64,000 bases of DNA from Euglena gracilis (taxonomy: Eukaryota > Euglenida > Euglenophyceae > Euglenales), in NCBI GenBank assembly GCA_039621445.1, contig CP154955.1, positions 60,233,564-60,297,563 of the forward strand, written 5' to 3'. Made by a program: the position numbers and the translations under genes. The notes beneath the pieces were generated by a model. It had not been told where the DNA came from, ran no database searches, and was given only the letters and a program-made list of their open reading frames with translations. Shown here piece after piece: positions 20,755-29,403 of the stretch. Each line of letters begins with the position of its first letter. The stretch's first letter is position 1.

Positions 20755-21244
20755 AACCCCCCCAAAAAATAAGACCCCCCCCAAAAATAAGACCCCCCCT
20801 GGGCCGATCGAGCAAAAAATACAAAAATAAGACCCCCCCATAAATAAGACCCCCCTTGACGGCGCGAAGCGCCGGGGACGGTGAAATTTTTCCCTAAAAA
20901 ATTACCAAAAAACCCAATTTCATGCACAAAAATGATGAAATTTCAAAAAATTTCAGTTTTTTGAAGCGCAAAAAACATGCTAAGTGTCAAATTACAAAAT
21001 CTACACATGGCGCGAAGCGCCGACGGAAAAATTTTAGCACTCTTGGGAACCTGAAAAATGGTACTTTTTCGGTCCCGGGTCGGTCAAGAAAAAATCCAAA
21101 AATAAGACCCCCCCAAAAATAAGACCCCCCCCCCACCCCCCCCCCCCCCCCTCCTCACCCCCCCCCACCCCCCCCCCCCCCCCATGGAGGCCTCCAGCAA
21201 AGACCCAAAAACAAGACCCGGGTCTTATTTTTTGGGGGGGGGTT
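20755..21244. mobile_element. TA-flanked miniature element (family B, copy 1) inside RNase H
   Basis: Ends are inverted repeats AACCCCCCCAAAAAATAAGAC and its complement (seven versus nine C), flanked by TA at 20753-20754 and 21245-21246. The interior has two palindromes GGCGCGAAGCGCC (20861 and 21009), several 'ataagacccccc' words and a long C tract at 21124-21183. No coding capacity. A diverged copy lies at 52756-53120 and a fragment at 54645-54795. The insertion splits the RNase H domain of the chromovirus, which fixes the boundaries well. Confidence 0.85.
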
Positions 21245-21871
21245 TACACCGAGGATTAGAACAAGGCCATGTCATCGGTCGGAAGGCGATGCGGATGGCA
21301 TGAGTTCTTGAGTCAATTCAACCTTGTGGTTATTTATACCCCTGGTCACACACAAAAAGTAGCGGATCCGCTCAGTCGGGCCCCTTGGTATTACCCTGGG
21401 AACCCGGATGAGGGACACGCGACTTTTCACGGATGTCAGGAAGCTGACGAATACGCACGTCGAAACGACGCTGCGGATAATCTTTTGGATTCTTTTGCCG
21501 TTTCACAACTATTCCTGGTCGCACCAGTGCGCGGAAGGCGCCGACGTGGAAGCACGTCCGGACCCCGGCGTGTTACACGCACGGAGTCCCCTTCCCCACT
21601 GTACTTTCGCGAATGGGATTATAGTCGTGATCCGGTGTATGACACCATTGTCACCAGACTTCGTAATGGCGAAGTGCTGGACAATTACACTCTTTCACCT
21701 TTACGCTTGGTTTTTCGCAATGAATCGGGTTACAAATATTGTATCCCCCAGGACCTGGCTGATGATGTGATTTTGTGTTATCACAACCGTGGTCACCCTG
21801 GGGCCCCCAAACTTCTTTCGTTGGCGGGCCGCAGGTATTGCACAACCCTGAGCGAGAAAGAGCTTTACTGA
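21245..21871 (+). pseudogene. RNase H end and integrase N-terminal zinc domain
   Basis: Begins with the last part of RNase H (WHEFLSQFNLVVIYTPG, then VADPLSRAPW carrying the final Asp). A long linker follows. Then comes the integrase entry LADDVILCYHNRGHPGAPKLLSLAGRRY, whose two histidines (H-x3-H) form half of the HHCC zinc-binding domain. The frame closes with TGA at about 21869-21871; the CxxC half continues one base out of frame (DAVCGKRNGVKFCQAAKP). Confidence 0.8.
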
Positions 21872-22554
21872 CGCTGTTTGCGGAAAGCGCAACGGTGTCA
21901 AATTTTGTCAAGCGGCAAAACCCCGCAGAGGTACCCCACCTGGTACGATGGAATTTTTCCCCGTACCCCCTGACATTTTTACCTCCCTCTGTATGGATTT
22001 TCTGGAATTGGAACCGTGCAAAGGAACAGACGAGAAAATTTACGATTACGTTTTTGTTGTCGTCTGCGTGGGTACATTGTAGCTATTCATGCCAGAAGTC
22101 AGGGTTGACTGCCCAGAGTTTGGCAACTATATTTTTGGAGAAATGTATTTGCTTAATGGGTTTGCCGAATGAAATCGTGAGTCATCAAGACCATTTGATT
22201 TATTCAAGTTTTTTCACCACTTTGTGCGGTTTACTCGTAATTGATCAACATTTTTCCATTATATACCGACCCAAAGGCAATGGTAGAGCCGAGGCAGCCG
22301 TGAAATCCGTCGTGAATATGCTGCGCCTTTCACTGGCTGACTCGCGCAGCAACTGGATGTCGGTTCTACCATGGTCTTTGTTTTATATCAATACCCTACC
22401 AGGGTTGGTTTTACCACACTCCCCCTATAAATCAGTTTTTGGACGGGACCCTCCGGCCATAGGGGATGTCCCTTCAGAGAGACCCGCCCGAACGAGTGTC
22501 AGTTGCGAGGCCTGGTTTGCGGAAGTAGAAAATCTACGTTCTGCAGTCTAGAAG
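21872..22554 (+). pseudogene. Integrase catalytic core (DDE)
   Basis: Must be read in two frames. First, GTMEFFPVPPDIFTSLCMDFLELEP (catalytic Asp in CMDFLE) up to a TAG near 22080. Then, in the frame to 22551, LMGLPNEIVSHQDHLIYSSFFTTLC (second Asp in HQDH) and YRPKGNGRAEAAVKSVVNML (catalytic Glu). The D, D, E set and the spacing fit a retroviral-type integrase, which inserts the cDNA into the genome. TAG at 22552-22554 is in frame with the following C-terminal domain. Confidence 0.85.
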
Positions 22555-22863
22555 CGCGTGACTGATATTCATGCAACCAAAAGGAAATCGTTTTTGCAGA
22601 ATTTCAAGTCACCTGTGTATAGTCCCGGTGACCGCGTGTGGGTGAGGAATAGCCGTACTCACATGCAGTCTTCAAAGCTGGACCCCCTCTGGCTCGGCCC
22701 CTGTGAAATCCTAGAAAGACTAGGTATCAGCGGGCGTTACAAGGTTGCATTACCGAATGGTGTTGAGGACGTTCATATGGACAAACTTCAAACCATGCCT
22801 GTCGCCACCGGATGGGAAATTCATCCCGTGTCTGCACTTCAAACCCCGTTCCAGATTACCTGA
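22555..22863 (+). pseudogene. Integrase C-terminal (GPY/F-type) domain
   Basis: Follows the core in frame after TAG 22552-22554. FKSPVYSPGDRVWVRNS and LDPLWLGPCEILERLGISGRYKVALPNG form the small SH3-like barrel with the GPY/F motif (here GPCEI) found at the end of Ty3/gypsy integrases. It ends at TGA about 22861-22863, overlapping the chromodomain frame. Confidence 0.85.
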
Positions 22864-23062
22864 GATGGACGACTTTGTAGTCGATAAAATTATCGATCAC
22901 AAAATCGACAAAGGTATGCACCTTTGGAAGGTCCGCTGGAAAGGGTATGGGCCCGAGGAGGACACTTGGGAGCCAGCAACCAGTTTTGTTGGGTATGTCC
23001 AGCAAGATTGGAGGCTGTGGAACCAGAAGCGTAACATTGATGTTTCCATGACAAGTTTTTGA
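22862..23062 (+). CDS. Chromodomain at the end of Pol
   Basis: In a frame shifted relative to the integrase: FVVDKIIDHKI…GMHLWKVRWKGYGPEEDTWEPATSFV. It has the aromatic residues and the W-K-V-R-W-K-G-Y-x-x-E-x-x-T-W-E-P core of a chromodomain. Integrase chromodomains define the chromovirus clade and are thought to direct integration to chromatin carrying particular histone marks. The frame ends with TGA at 23060-23062. A strong splice-acceptor-like sequence begins about 40 bases further on. Confidence 0.92.
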   Translation, partial: EMDDFVVDKIIDHKIDKGMHLWKVRWKGYGPEEDTWEPATSFVGYVQQDWRLWNQKRNIDVSMTSF

Positions 23063-23087
23063 GAACACACGGGAAACCCATGTTGTT

Positions 23088-23133
23088 TTCTCTTCTTTTT
23101 ATCATTGATTCTTATCATTCTTTCTTTTTGCAG
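23088..23133 (+). promoter_or_regulatory. Candidate 3' splice acceptor after pol
   Basis: A pyrimidine-rich run (tgttttctcttctttttatc…tttctttttg) ends in CAG at 23131-23133. It is the clearest polypyrimidine-plus-AG signal in the element and lies between the pol stop and the accessory ORFs. That is the position expected for a spliced subgenomic mRNA such as those used for env genes. No transcript evidence; the matching donor is not identified (a GTGAGG lies in the leader near 11997). Confidence 0.4.
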
Positions 23134-23444
23134 ACTTTCTATCAAATAATACTCAAGCGGTTACCCTTACCAACTTACAACCAACAACCCAACCATCCCA
23201 CCGTACCCACCCCGGGCAGTATCATGCTGCCCGGTGCAAGGGAGCCAGGCGGAGGACCACCGTACCACCCCACCACTCACCCTCAACCTAACCAGTGTGC
23301 GTACCGATACGGTACGCAGTGTTGGGGGTCCGGGACCCCGCTCGCCCGGGGGGGCTGCTTGTTTCGCTGGGGCTGCAACCACTTTTTTCCGGCCCTGGAG
23401 GGCTCAGGCCAGGGCCTTTGTGAAATTGGGCCCCATTTTCGAAC

Positions 23445-24020
23445 ATGTCAACAGGTGGTAAAGGGCCGGGTCTGGTGTATTACACCGACCCGGACGCGTC
23501 GGGATTCGCGGCGGACATTACCATGCGTGACCTGGGCGTGGAAGTCCCGCCACAGGTAGCACGGCAGGTACCACCAGTTGCCACTTACACTGCACATTTT
23601 TGTGCTCACTCCCCCGGATTACCCGAGGAAGAGACAGTGGAAACACCTGTCCGGAGTGAACATCCACGTGTGAAAGAAAGTTTTTTTCGATCCCCTGAGC
23701 GCGTGCCCCGGCGGGATTATCCTGCGCAGAAGCATGTGTCTCAGTACACCGTCTCTGGTGATTACCCCCAGGAGACACCAATGCCACGGGATCAGTACGT
23801 GTATCCACCTCAACCCCACCCAACCATACCTGACCCTAACGTCCTGCGGAGGGAAACCCTCCCCCTACGTCTGACTCTGCCCGAAGCGCTCGTCCGCGGG
23901 AAGCTGCGGCAGCGCATCGTGCGGCACCAGTTCCCCTGGTACGGAATGAACCCGTTAACCCGTGGACTGGCCGGCCGTTCGAGACTGAGGAGGAGCGTCA
24001 ACAGTATGAATATGCTGTGA
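23445..24020 (+). CDS. Accessory ORF 1 (unknown, Pro-rich)
   Basis: First ATG-started frame downstream of pol, 191 codons. Pro-, Arg- and Val-rich, with no recognised domain, signal peptide or membrane helix. Near its 3' end the likely true frame shifts: another frame there reads WTGRPFETEEERQQYEYAV and continues directly into ORF 2, whose start repeats the motif (REERQQYDAAA). This suggests that the accessory ORFs were once one long protein. It lies inside the LTRs, so it belongs to the element and not to the host. Confidence 0.5.
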   Translation: MSTGGKGPGLVYYTDPDASGFAADITMRDLGVEVPPQVARQVPPVATYTAHFCAHSPGLPEEETVETPVRSEHPRVKESFFRSPERVPRRDYPAQKHVSQYTVSGDYPQETPMPRDQYVYPPQPHPTIPDPNVLRRETLPLRLTLPEALVRGKLRQRIVRHQFPWYGMNPLTRGLAGRSRLRRSVNSMNML

Positions 24021-24790
24021 CAATCCAACAACAAGTAGCACGTCGTCCCCCTGTTTCCGCCGGCCAGGCATACCCTGCCCTGGCGGAAATGACACGAGAA
24101 GAGCGCCAGCAGTATGATGCTGCTGCGTCGGCTCTCACAGGAGTCCCAGCTCCATCACGATCAAGGCAACCAGCGCGACAGCAGGACGTTGCTGTGGCGG
24201 AAGCGCCATCAGCACGACCCACAAGCTCTGCCGCCGACAAGCGTGACCGCGGCCTGGAAAATCTGACGCCGCAGCCACAGCGCCGCTCGCCGAGGTCGGA
24301 AAATCCGCCCGCGGCGATGCACGTCGACGCTGAGGAGGAAGCTCCGCCAGCGCCAGACGTGACGGCAGAACGGGAACGTCGGGAAACCCGACCATCACCA
24401 GTAGCACCGGTTTACTCAAATGGTGGTGACGCTGAGCAAGAATTTGCTCGAACGCCAAGCAGGGAATCCGTGACTTACCCTGTGTTTACGCCAGAAGACA
24501 CAGAATACTGGGATTACATCAACCCGGATTACCGGACGACATTCGAATGGCTGTCTAACACGATGGGTAAGGGTAAAGGTAATTGCAATGGTATAGGAAA
24601 AGGCCAGGAGAAAGGTGGAAAAGCCCCACCTGGCAAAGGCGGAAAGCCGCATAGCCAGCTCCAGGCAAAGGCGGAAAATCTGCCGGACCCCCAGCAGGCA
24701 AGGGCGGAAAAGCCGCCGAACCTTCGAAACCGAAGGAGTACGACGTTGCCTCAGTGTTCAAGTATCTGGGGGAGATATGGCCGAAAATAG
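24017..24790 (+). CDS. Accessory ORF 2 (unknown, low complexity)
   Basis: About 257 codons, begun here at a GTG; the frame is open upstream of it. Ala/Pro/Arg/Glu-rich, with YWDYINPDYRTTFEWLSN as the only ordered-looking block. A basic Gly/Lys segment (GKGKGNCNGIGKGQEKGGKAPPGKGGK) follows, reminiscent of nucleic-acid-binding tails. Overlaps ORF 3. The DNA shows repeated hairpins based on GCGGAAAAxCCGC words (24640-24720). Function unknown. Confidence 0.45.
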   Translation: MTIQQQVARRPPVSAGQAYPALAEMTREERQQYDAAASALTGVPAPSRSRQPARQQDVAVAEAPSARPTSSAADKRDRGLENLTPQPQRRSPRSENPPAAMHVDAEEEAPPAPDVTAERERRETRPSPVAPVYSNGGDAEQEFARTPSRESVTYPVFTPEDTEYWDYINPDYRTTFEWLSNTMGKGKGNCNGIGKGQEKGGKAPPGKGGKPHSQLQAKAENLPDPQQARAEKPPNLRNRRSTTLPQCSSIWGRYGRK

Positions 24791-25602
24791 ACGAAGATCT
24801 CCAAAAGTTTACAAAAGCAGTCAACGTGATCCACCGACCACCGGATGCGGTGCTCGAAGTGGTGCAGAATCGTATGAACGATCACGGAAAACGTTTTTTA
24901 TACAGTGCCGAACTGCATGCCTTTGAGGGATACCCTCATTCGAATGAAGTTGTCCTGGACCGGATGCCCGGTTTCTGGGAGCTCTGGTTCTGGTTGGGAT
25001 ACCCCTGCCAGAATTTCGACATTTTTACCGACCGAAACGGTCTGACGTACGTCCATTGTATGAATACTTGTGAAGACGGCGAAACGTTCGTCGCAAAGCT
25101 GAAGAAAATCTTCACGCACATGTATTCCGTGGGAGCACTGGGAATCCAGTGGGAAAATTACCCCCTGCCGGAGGAACTCCAGGCGCAGGCCGCGGCAATT
25201 TTCACGTGCAATCTCCAAGTATACTTGGACAGCATGTATGGCACGCTGTTCAAGGTACTGGACGTCGACCTCGCGTACCCCCAGCGGTACATACTGGAAT
25301 GCCAGTTTTGCAAGGAAGTTCACATTGTTGACTTCTGGGGTTTCGGAGAACGCGGAAAACCGCCTCCGTATGCCGAGAATGCTGGCAGCCAGCCGACCAG
25401 GAGGTTCCTCCTGCATCAGTGCCGGAATCCCAATCTTGGAACGCAAGACCAAAAGGTGCTGAAACAGCACCGGCAGAAAATATTTCTGCTGCAGCAGTAC
25501 TGGCACAGGGCGTGGATTACCTACGTCCTGGAGGTCTACATTTATTTCCTGGAATATATGACCACCGATGTGGATGTCCACAGAAGGTGGTTACCTCGGT
25601 GA
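24754..25602 (+). CDS. Accessory ORF 3 (unknown, ordered, Cys/His cluster)
   Basis: 283 codons of normal composition, the most globular-looking part of the accessory block. Aromatic-rich (GFWELWFWLGYP, NFDIFTDRNGL). Near the C-terminus it has CQFC, then about 35 residues later LLHQC, a possible C-x2-C…H-x-C zinc site. The last part is a Gln/Tyr-rich helical segment. No family recognised. The frame continues past TGA 25600-25602 as PYDPDQRRMNLRPDCEEVEIGL to 25836. Confidence 0.5.
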   Translation: MFKYLGEIWPKIDEDLQKFTKAVNVIHRPPDAVLEVVQNRMNDHGKRFLYSAELHAFEGYPHSNEVVLDRMPGFWELWFWLGYPCQNFDIFTDRNGLTYVHCMNTCEDGETFVAKLKKIFTHMYSVGALGIQWENYPLPEELQAQAAAIFTCNLQVYLDSMYGTLFKVLDVDLAYPQRYILECQFCKEVHIVDFWGFGERGKPPPYAENAGSQPTRRFLLHQCRNPNLGTQDQKVLKQHRQKIFLLQQYWHRAWITYVLEVYIYFLEYMTTDVDVHRRWLPR

Positions 25603-26677
25603 TACACCGAGGTGGCGCCCAGACCCTACGACCCTGATCAGCGCAGGATGAACCTGCGACCGGACTGTGAAGAGGTCGAGATCGGTCTCCAGGAGCACCT
25701 GGACACCCAGTTCGGGAATATCCTGGTCTCGGGAAGATTTACAGACTTTTTCCGCGGCACACGAGGGGAAAGTCCCTTGTTATGCGTTGCCGCTGCCCAC
25801 TTTCCTGGAAGACCTAGAAGAGTACGGCGTGACTGAGCATTGTCGACAGCAGTGGGAAGACCTCTGCCAGATCGACGACGAAGAGCCGCAACCTCCACCC
25901 GGAAGCTGGGTGAGAGCGGCGTGGCCACCCCCATACCCCAACTCTGACCGGAGTGAAAGTATAAGCTTTTATCGCCTGTCAGACGCACAAGGGTGCTACA
26001 GGAGCGGAAAAGACCCGCGTTCTGCAGCACAGCTGCACACAGAGGACTCCCCTCCGGAAGCGGAGGAGGAGGAAGAAACGGTCCCCATGGCCGAGGATGA
26101 ACCTGAGCCAGCAGAACCCCCGGCACGGGAAACCTGTAGCCCATCTGTCGTGATGCTGGACACTGTGGCAGAAACTGCCCAGCGCCCAGGATCGCCGGCA
26201 GGTAAAATGACACCCGTCTCAACCTCACTCACCTCATCCTGTACTGCTACGGTTGGTGTCGTCTCCACTGCCATTGCTGTGTGTTCGCCTTCCGTCCGTG
26301 TCGCTTCCGACACTGGCGGTGGCGCCGCCGCTGGGGGAGGTTCATCCTCCACCATGGCTGCGGTGTCAGGTGTGTCTTCCGCCGGCTGGGCAGTTTCCGC
26401 CGCAGCTGTGGAAGAACTGGCCGCAGTGCCACGTGGAGTGACAACTGCGATCAATGACCGTAAAACACCAAGTACGCGTCCGCCCAGCGAGGTGCGCCGT
26501 TCAGGTCCTTCACGTGAAGTGGGCTCCTCCGCTGGCTCCTCTGTCGATGGGGTTTCCCCGGAATCAGGGAGCTTGAGGCGTAATACCTCAGGCGTGTGGG
26601 GTAACGTCTCCGGCGGGGTTTCCCGAGGAGGGGTCGGTACACCTGTTGTACTCAGTGAGGCGTATCAGCACCGGTAG
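25603..26677 (+). CDS. Accessory ORF 4 (unknown, acidic then Ser/Ala-rich)
   Basis: Two overlapping frames. The first (to 25836) continues ORF 3. The second (ATG 25667, to 26677) has a short ordered block LPTFLEDLEEYGVTEHCRQQWEDLCQIDDEE, then a strongly acidic stretch (PEAEEEEETVPMAEDEPEPAEPP), then about 180 residues rich in Ser, Ala, Val and Gly. The switch between frames falls near 25745-25800. It could be a disordered linker in a long polyprotein. No function assigned. Confidence 0.4.
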
Positions 26678-26790
26678 CGCCAGCCGAGGCACAGGATAGA
26701 CCCGCACCTCAGCGCACATCCACAGCCACGGCACCAAAGCATCCAGGCACACGGACACAGGCGCCTGAAAAACAGGCCGAGCGGACGTCC

Positions 26791-27939
26791 ATGCCCCCAC
26801 CACAGGCTCAACCAGCGCGAAGTGCGCCAGCCAAGCCTACACGCACACCATCCCCCACGGCTGCCCCTGGGAAACCCACGGAGGCCGCGAGGGAACGCGT
26901 AGGACGACCCTCAGCTCGGGAAACCCCTGCTGAAGGTCAACGACGCTCGGTGTCGGGGAGAAGACCCCCGTCCCAAGCGTCACCACGCACCTGGGCAAGC
27001 AAGCGCGACGCCGATTGGCGGCCCTCGGATGCTCCGGAAACCGGAAGTCCGAAGGCCCCGGCAAAATCAAAGCCGGGCGCCGCACCTTGTAAGCCCACAC
27101 CGAAATCTGGTGATCAGCCCCCACCGAAAGGCGGTGGTGGTGCTGGCGGCCAGAGTGCTGCATCCTCTTCTCGGATATCAACCTCGGGACAAGATTTCAC
27201 GCACGTCACATCATCCGGCTATGGGAAAACCTCACAGCCGAAACCTTCGTCAAAGGGGCAGGGAAAATCCCGCGCCTCAACAGCCGAGACACCTTCGGAA
27301 GACGAAGTTATCATCGACTGGATCGAGGTCAATCAGGATGATCCTGAGATTCATGACCTGAAAAACAGGTACATGATGATCGACCACAAACTGAGGACAC
27401 AGCAATGCCTCAACCAGTGGATTGAGCCACTATTCTGTCAGGGCCGAAAATGGTCCTTTGATCAGAACGTGACCTGGAATTATTACAATTCCAGATCCCT
27501 CCGTGTTTTGGCCCAATACTTCGGTGAGGAATTCCTAATCGACAAAACAACGGAAAACCGTTTTGTGTGGCTTTGCACTGTATGCCACAAGATGTATAAC
27601 AGTGCACCTGACCTGGTATTACCCCTCGTCCATGTGTGCAACCCTGTGGATCGGAAATCGTTCCACAAGGATGTATACATCCCCAACTGTGCCGCCTTGT
27701 TATGCGCCAAGTGCGTGGACAGTTGGACCCACAAGCACAATTTTAGCTACACCGAGCGAGACGGTACGAGTGTACCGATACTCTGCGTCAATTGCCTTCG
27801 AGGTACCTTCTGGCAAACTGCGGAAGGCGCAGTTCGCATAATCGTGCCAAGTGCCCAGAAGCCACTGGAGGAATACTCCACCTTGCACAAAAAGTACAAG
27901 GATTTTTTCAAGTACTCCAACCTCAAGCTTGACGACTAA
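26791..27939 (+). CDS. Accessory ORF 5 (unknown, putative zinc-binding C-terminal domain)
   Basis: 382 codons. The N-terminal 170 residues are Pro/Ser/Arg-rich and probably disordered. From about 27300 the protein becomes ordered (DEVIIDWIEVNQDDPEIHDL…). It then carries a cysteine series: CTVC, LVHVC, about 20 residues later CAALLCAKC, then CVNC, with histidines between. The pattern C-x2-C…H-x-C…C-x2-C…C-x2-C suggests a multi-zinc fold of RING or treble-clef type, but I cannot name a family. CTVC…LVHVC parallels CQFC…LLHQC in ORF 3. Ends at TAA 27937-27939, in frame with ORF 6. Confidence 0.5.
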   Translation: MPPPQAQPARSAPAKPTRTPSPTAAPGKPTEAARERVGRPSARETPAEGQRRSVSGRRPPSQASPRTWASKRDADWRPSDAPETGSPKAPAKSKPGAAPCKPTPKSGDQPPPKGGGGAGGQSAASSSRISTSGQDFTHVTSSGYGKTSQPKPSSKGQGKSRASTAETPSEDEVIIDWIEVNQDDPEIHDLKNRYMMIDHKLRTQQCLNQWIEPLFCQGRKWSFDQNVTWNYYNSRSLRVLAQYFGEEFLIDKTTENRFVWLCTVCHKMYNSAPDLVLPLVHVCNPVDRKSFHKDVYIPNCAALLCAKCVDSWTHKHNFSYTERDGTSVPILCVNCLRGTFWQTAEGAVRIIVPSAQKPLEEYSTLHKKYKDFFKYSNLKLDD

Positions 27940-27951
27940 CGCCACACAGGA

Positions 27952-28515
27952 ATGGCCCGTGGGTGGCAGATCGACAGTGGGGCGACACGCCTCGCGGCTG
28001 AGGAAGCAGGGGTAAGATTACCTTACCCCTGGGAGACAGCATTCATGGAAAAGATACTTTTTCGCCTGTTCCAAACCCAGGACCGAAACGGTCGCTGGTG
28101 TCTGCCACAATGGCCACCCGAAAGCCACGGGATGACCTGGAAAGACTGGCTTGGGGCCGTATTACGACCCCATACAGTCCGCGCGGAATGTGCGTATCAC
28201 ATGCCAATTGACTTCCACCCGTGGAATGCCCCGCAGGTGTCAGCCAATTATCCACGGATGAACTACTTCATCTGGCCAGCCACTCTGCCCAGGAAATTCT
28301 GGGAGAAGCTGCAGTGGTTCCTCGCGGAAAGAGCGAGCGCAACCAAGCAGACAGTCCCCGAAGGATGGGTTCGGGACTGGGTGGGACCTGATTTCGAATG
28401 CGAATCGCCAGAAACCTGGCTTGTAGATAGGCCACCACCACCACAATTCCAGATGGTCCTTGTGGAAGATCCCTTGGACTCCCGCCATGATTATTGGCGG
28501 CTGGAACGGATGTAA
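27952..28515 (+). CDS. Accessory ORF 6 (unknown, Trp-rich)
   Basis: 188 codons in the same frame as ORF 5, twelve bases after its stop, so it may be the end of one protein interrupted by a nonsense mutation. Rich in Trp, Pro and Arg (LPQWPPESHGMTWKDWLGAVL, MNYFIWPATLPRKFWEKLQWFL). No membrane helix or known motif. It ends at TAA 28513-28515, inside a perfect 9-bp stem hairpin with AAA loop (28512-28532) that could mark the end of the coding part. Confidence 0.45.
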   Translation: MARGWQIDSGATRLAAEEAGVRLPYPWETAFMEKILFRLFQTQDRNGRWCLPQWPPESHGMTWKDWLGAVLRPHTVRAECAYHMPIDFHPWNAPQVSANYPRMNYFIWPATLPRKFWEKLQWFLAERASATKQTVPEGWVRDWVGPDFECESPETWLVDRPPPPQFQMVLVEDPLDSRHDYWRLERM

Positions 28516-29392
28516 TGCCGAAACGGCATTACCGGGCCCATGTAAGGTAAGCGCCTTCATGGAGCCTGGACATCCATATACTATACATATATATATACAC
28601 TGGTAGCGGAAATCACTAAACAGCCCTGGGATGAACCTGGGTCTCTATCACTTTGCGCTCCGGATGGAAGCATCCATGACCCCCCCCCGCCACGAATGGC
28701 CATGCGGACGCAAACTGTCTGCAAGAGGTAATCGCCTCTTATTGCGTCGTGAAGGAGCTACTGCTGTGAAGACCTTGGCAGCCGGGAAACCTGGCAAGCC
28801 GCTAAGTGACACACAGCACACAGCGCGCACGCCGTAATAATAGGCCAACTTGTCACTTTTCGGCCCTAAGGCCCCTTAAGGCTGCCAGACAGCAAAAATT
28901 CTGTTCTGGCCTAAGCCAGCCCCCCTCTCCTCCATACTTTCCCCCAACCCCCGCAAAGCTGTCGCCGGCAATCGGTTTTGTAAGTAGTCTTTTGTTTCCT
29001 AGTGCGGATATGACCGCCTAGGAGCCCTATCCGGGTATGACCTGGATTGGAGCCTGCCCCCCCTTTCCACACCTCTCCCCTCGGGTTTTCAGCGAATACG
29101 CTTGACCAACCCCGCGTGCCTTTGGCACACCCAAAGTGGGTGGATGGGACACTTTGACAGGAAACCTGCCAGCCCCGTTTCCCACAGTGGGCTTTTTCGC
29201 ACCCCTAAGCCGAAACGGCTAATAGGTAACCGCGATAAGTGGTAACCTTTTGCGCGTTTTCGGGTGTTTGGGTTGCGCCCCTGTGGAGAAAAGAGATCCC
29301 TGTTCTGGAAAGCAGAACCCGATCAGGACTGTGTCCGAAATCTGGACGGGACCTGGGATAACCTGGTCCAAGAAGGAAATCGGGCATAGCCC
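28516..29392 (+). other. 3' untranslated part of the chromovirus
   Basis: No credible coding frame. Contains a perfect hairpin at 28512-28532, a short TA-rich tract near 28575-28598, and further short hairpins, for example near 28728 and 29207 (AGCCG-AAA-CGGCT). Nothing else supported. Confidence 0.5.
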
Positions 29393-29403
29393 TGGGAGGT
29401 AAA
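29393..29403 (+). promoter_or_regulatory. Polypurine tract (weak)
   Basis: GGGAGGTAAA-type purine-rich sequence directly upstream of the 3' LTR, the expected site for priming plus-strand DNA. It is interrupted by one T, so assignment rests mainly on position. Confidence 0.55.

Noticed and set aside
12184-22863. Reassignment of TAA/TAG as sense codons (Gln/Glu) to explain in-frame stops of the chromovirus
   Set aside because: The DIRS region stays open for about 1,000 codons under the standard code and ends in TAA, and the same chromovirus genes also carry frameshifts, so ordinary decay is sufficient.
23445-28515. Envelope gene in the accessory block
   Set aside because: No signal peptide, no transmembrane helix and no cleavage site are visible; position alone is not enough.
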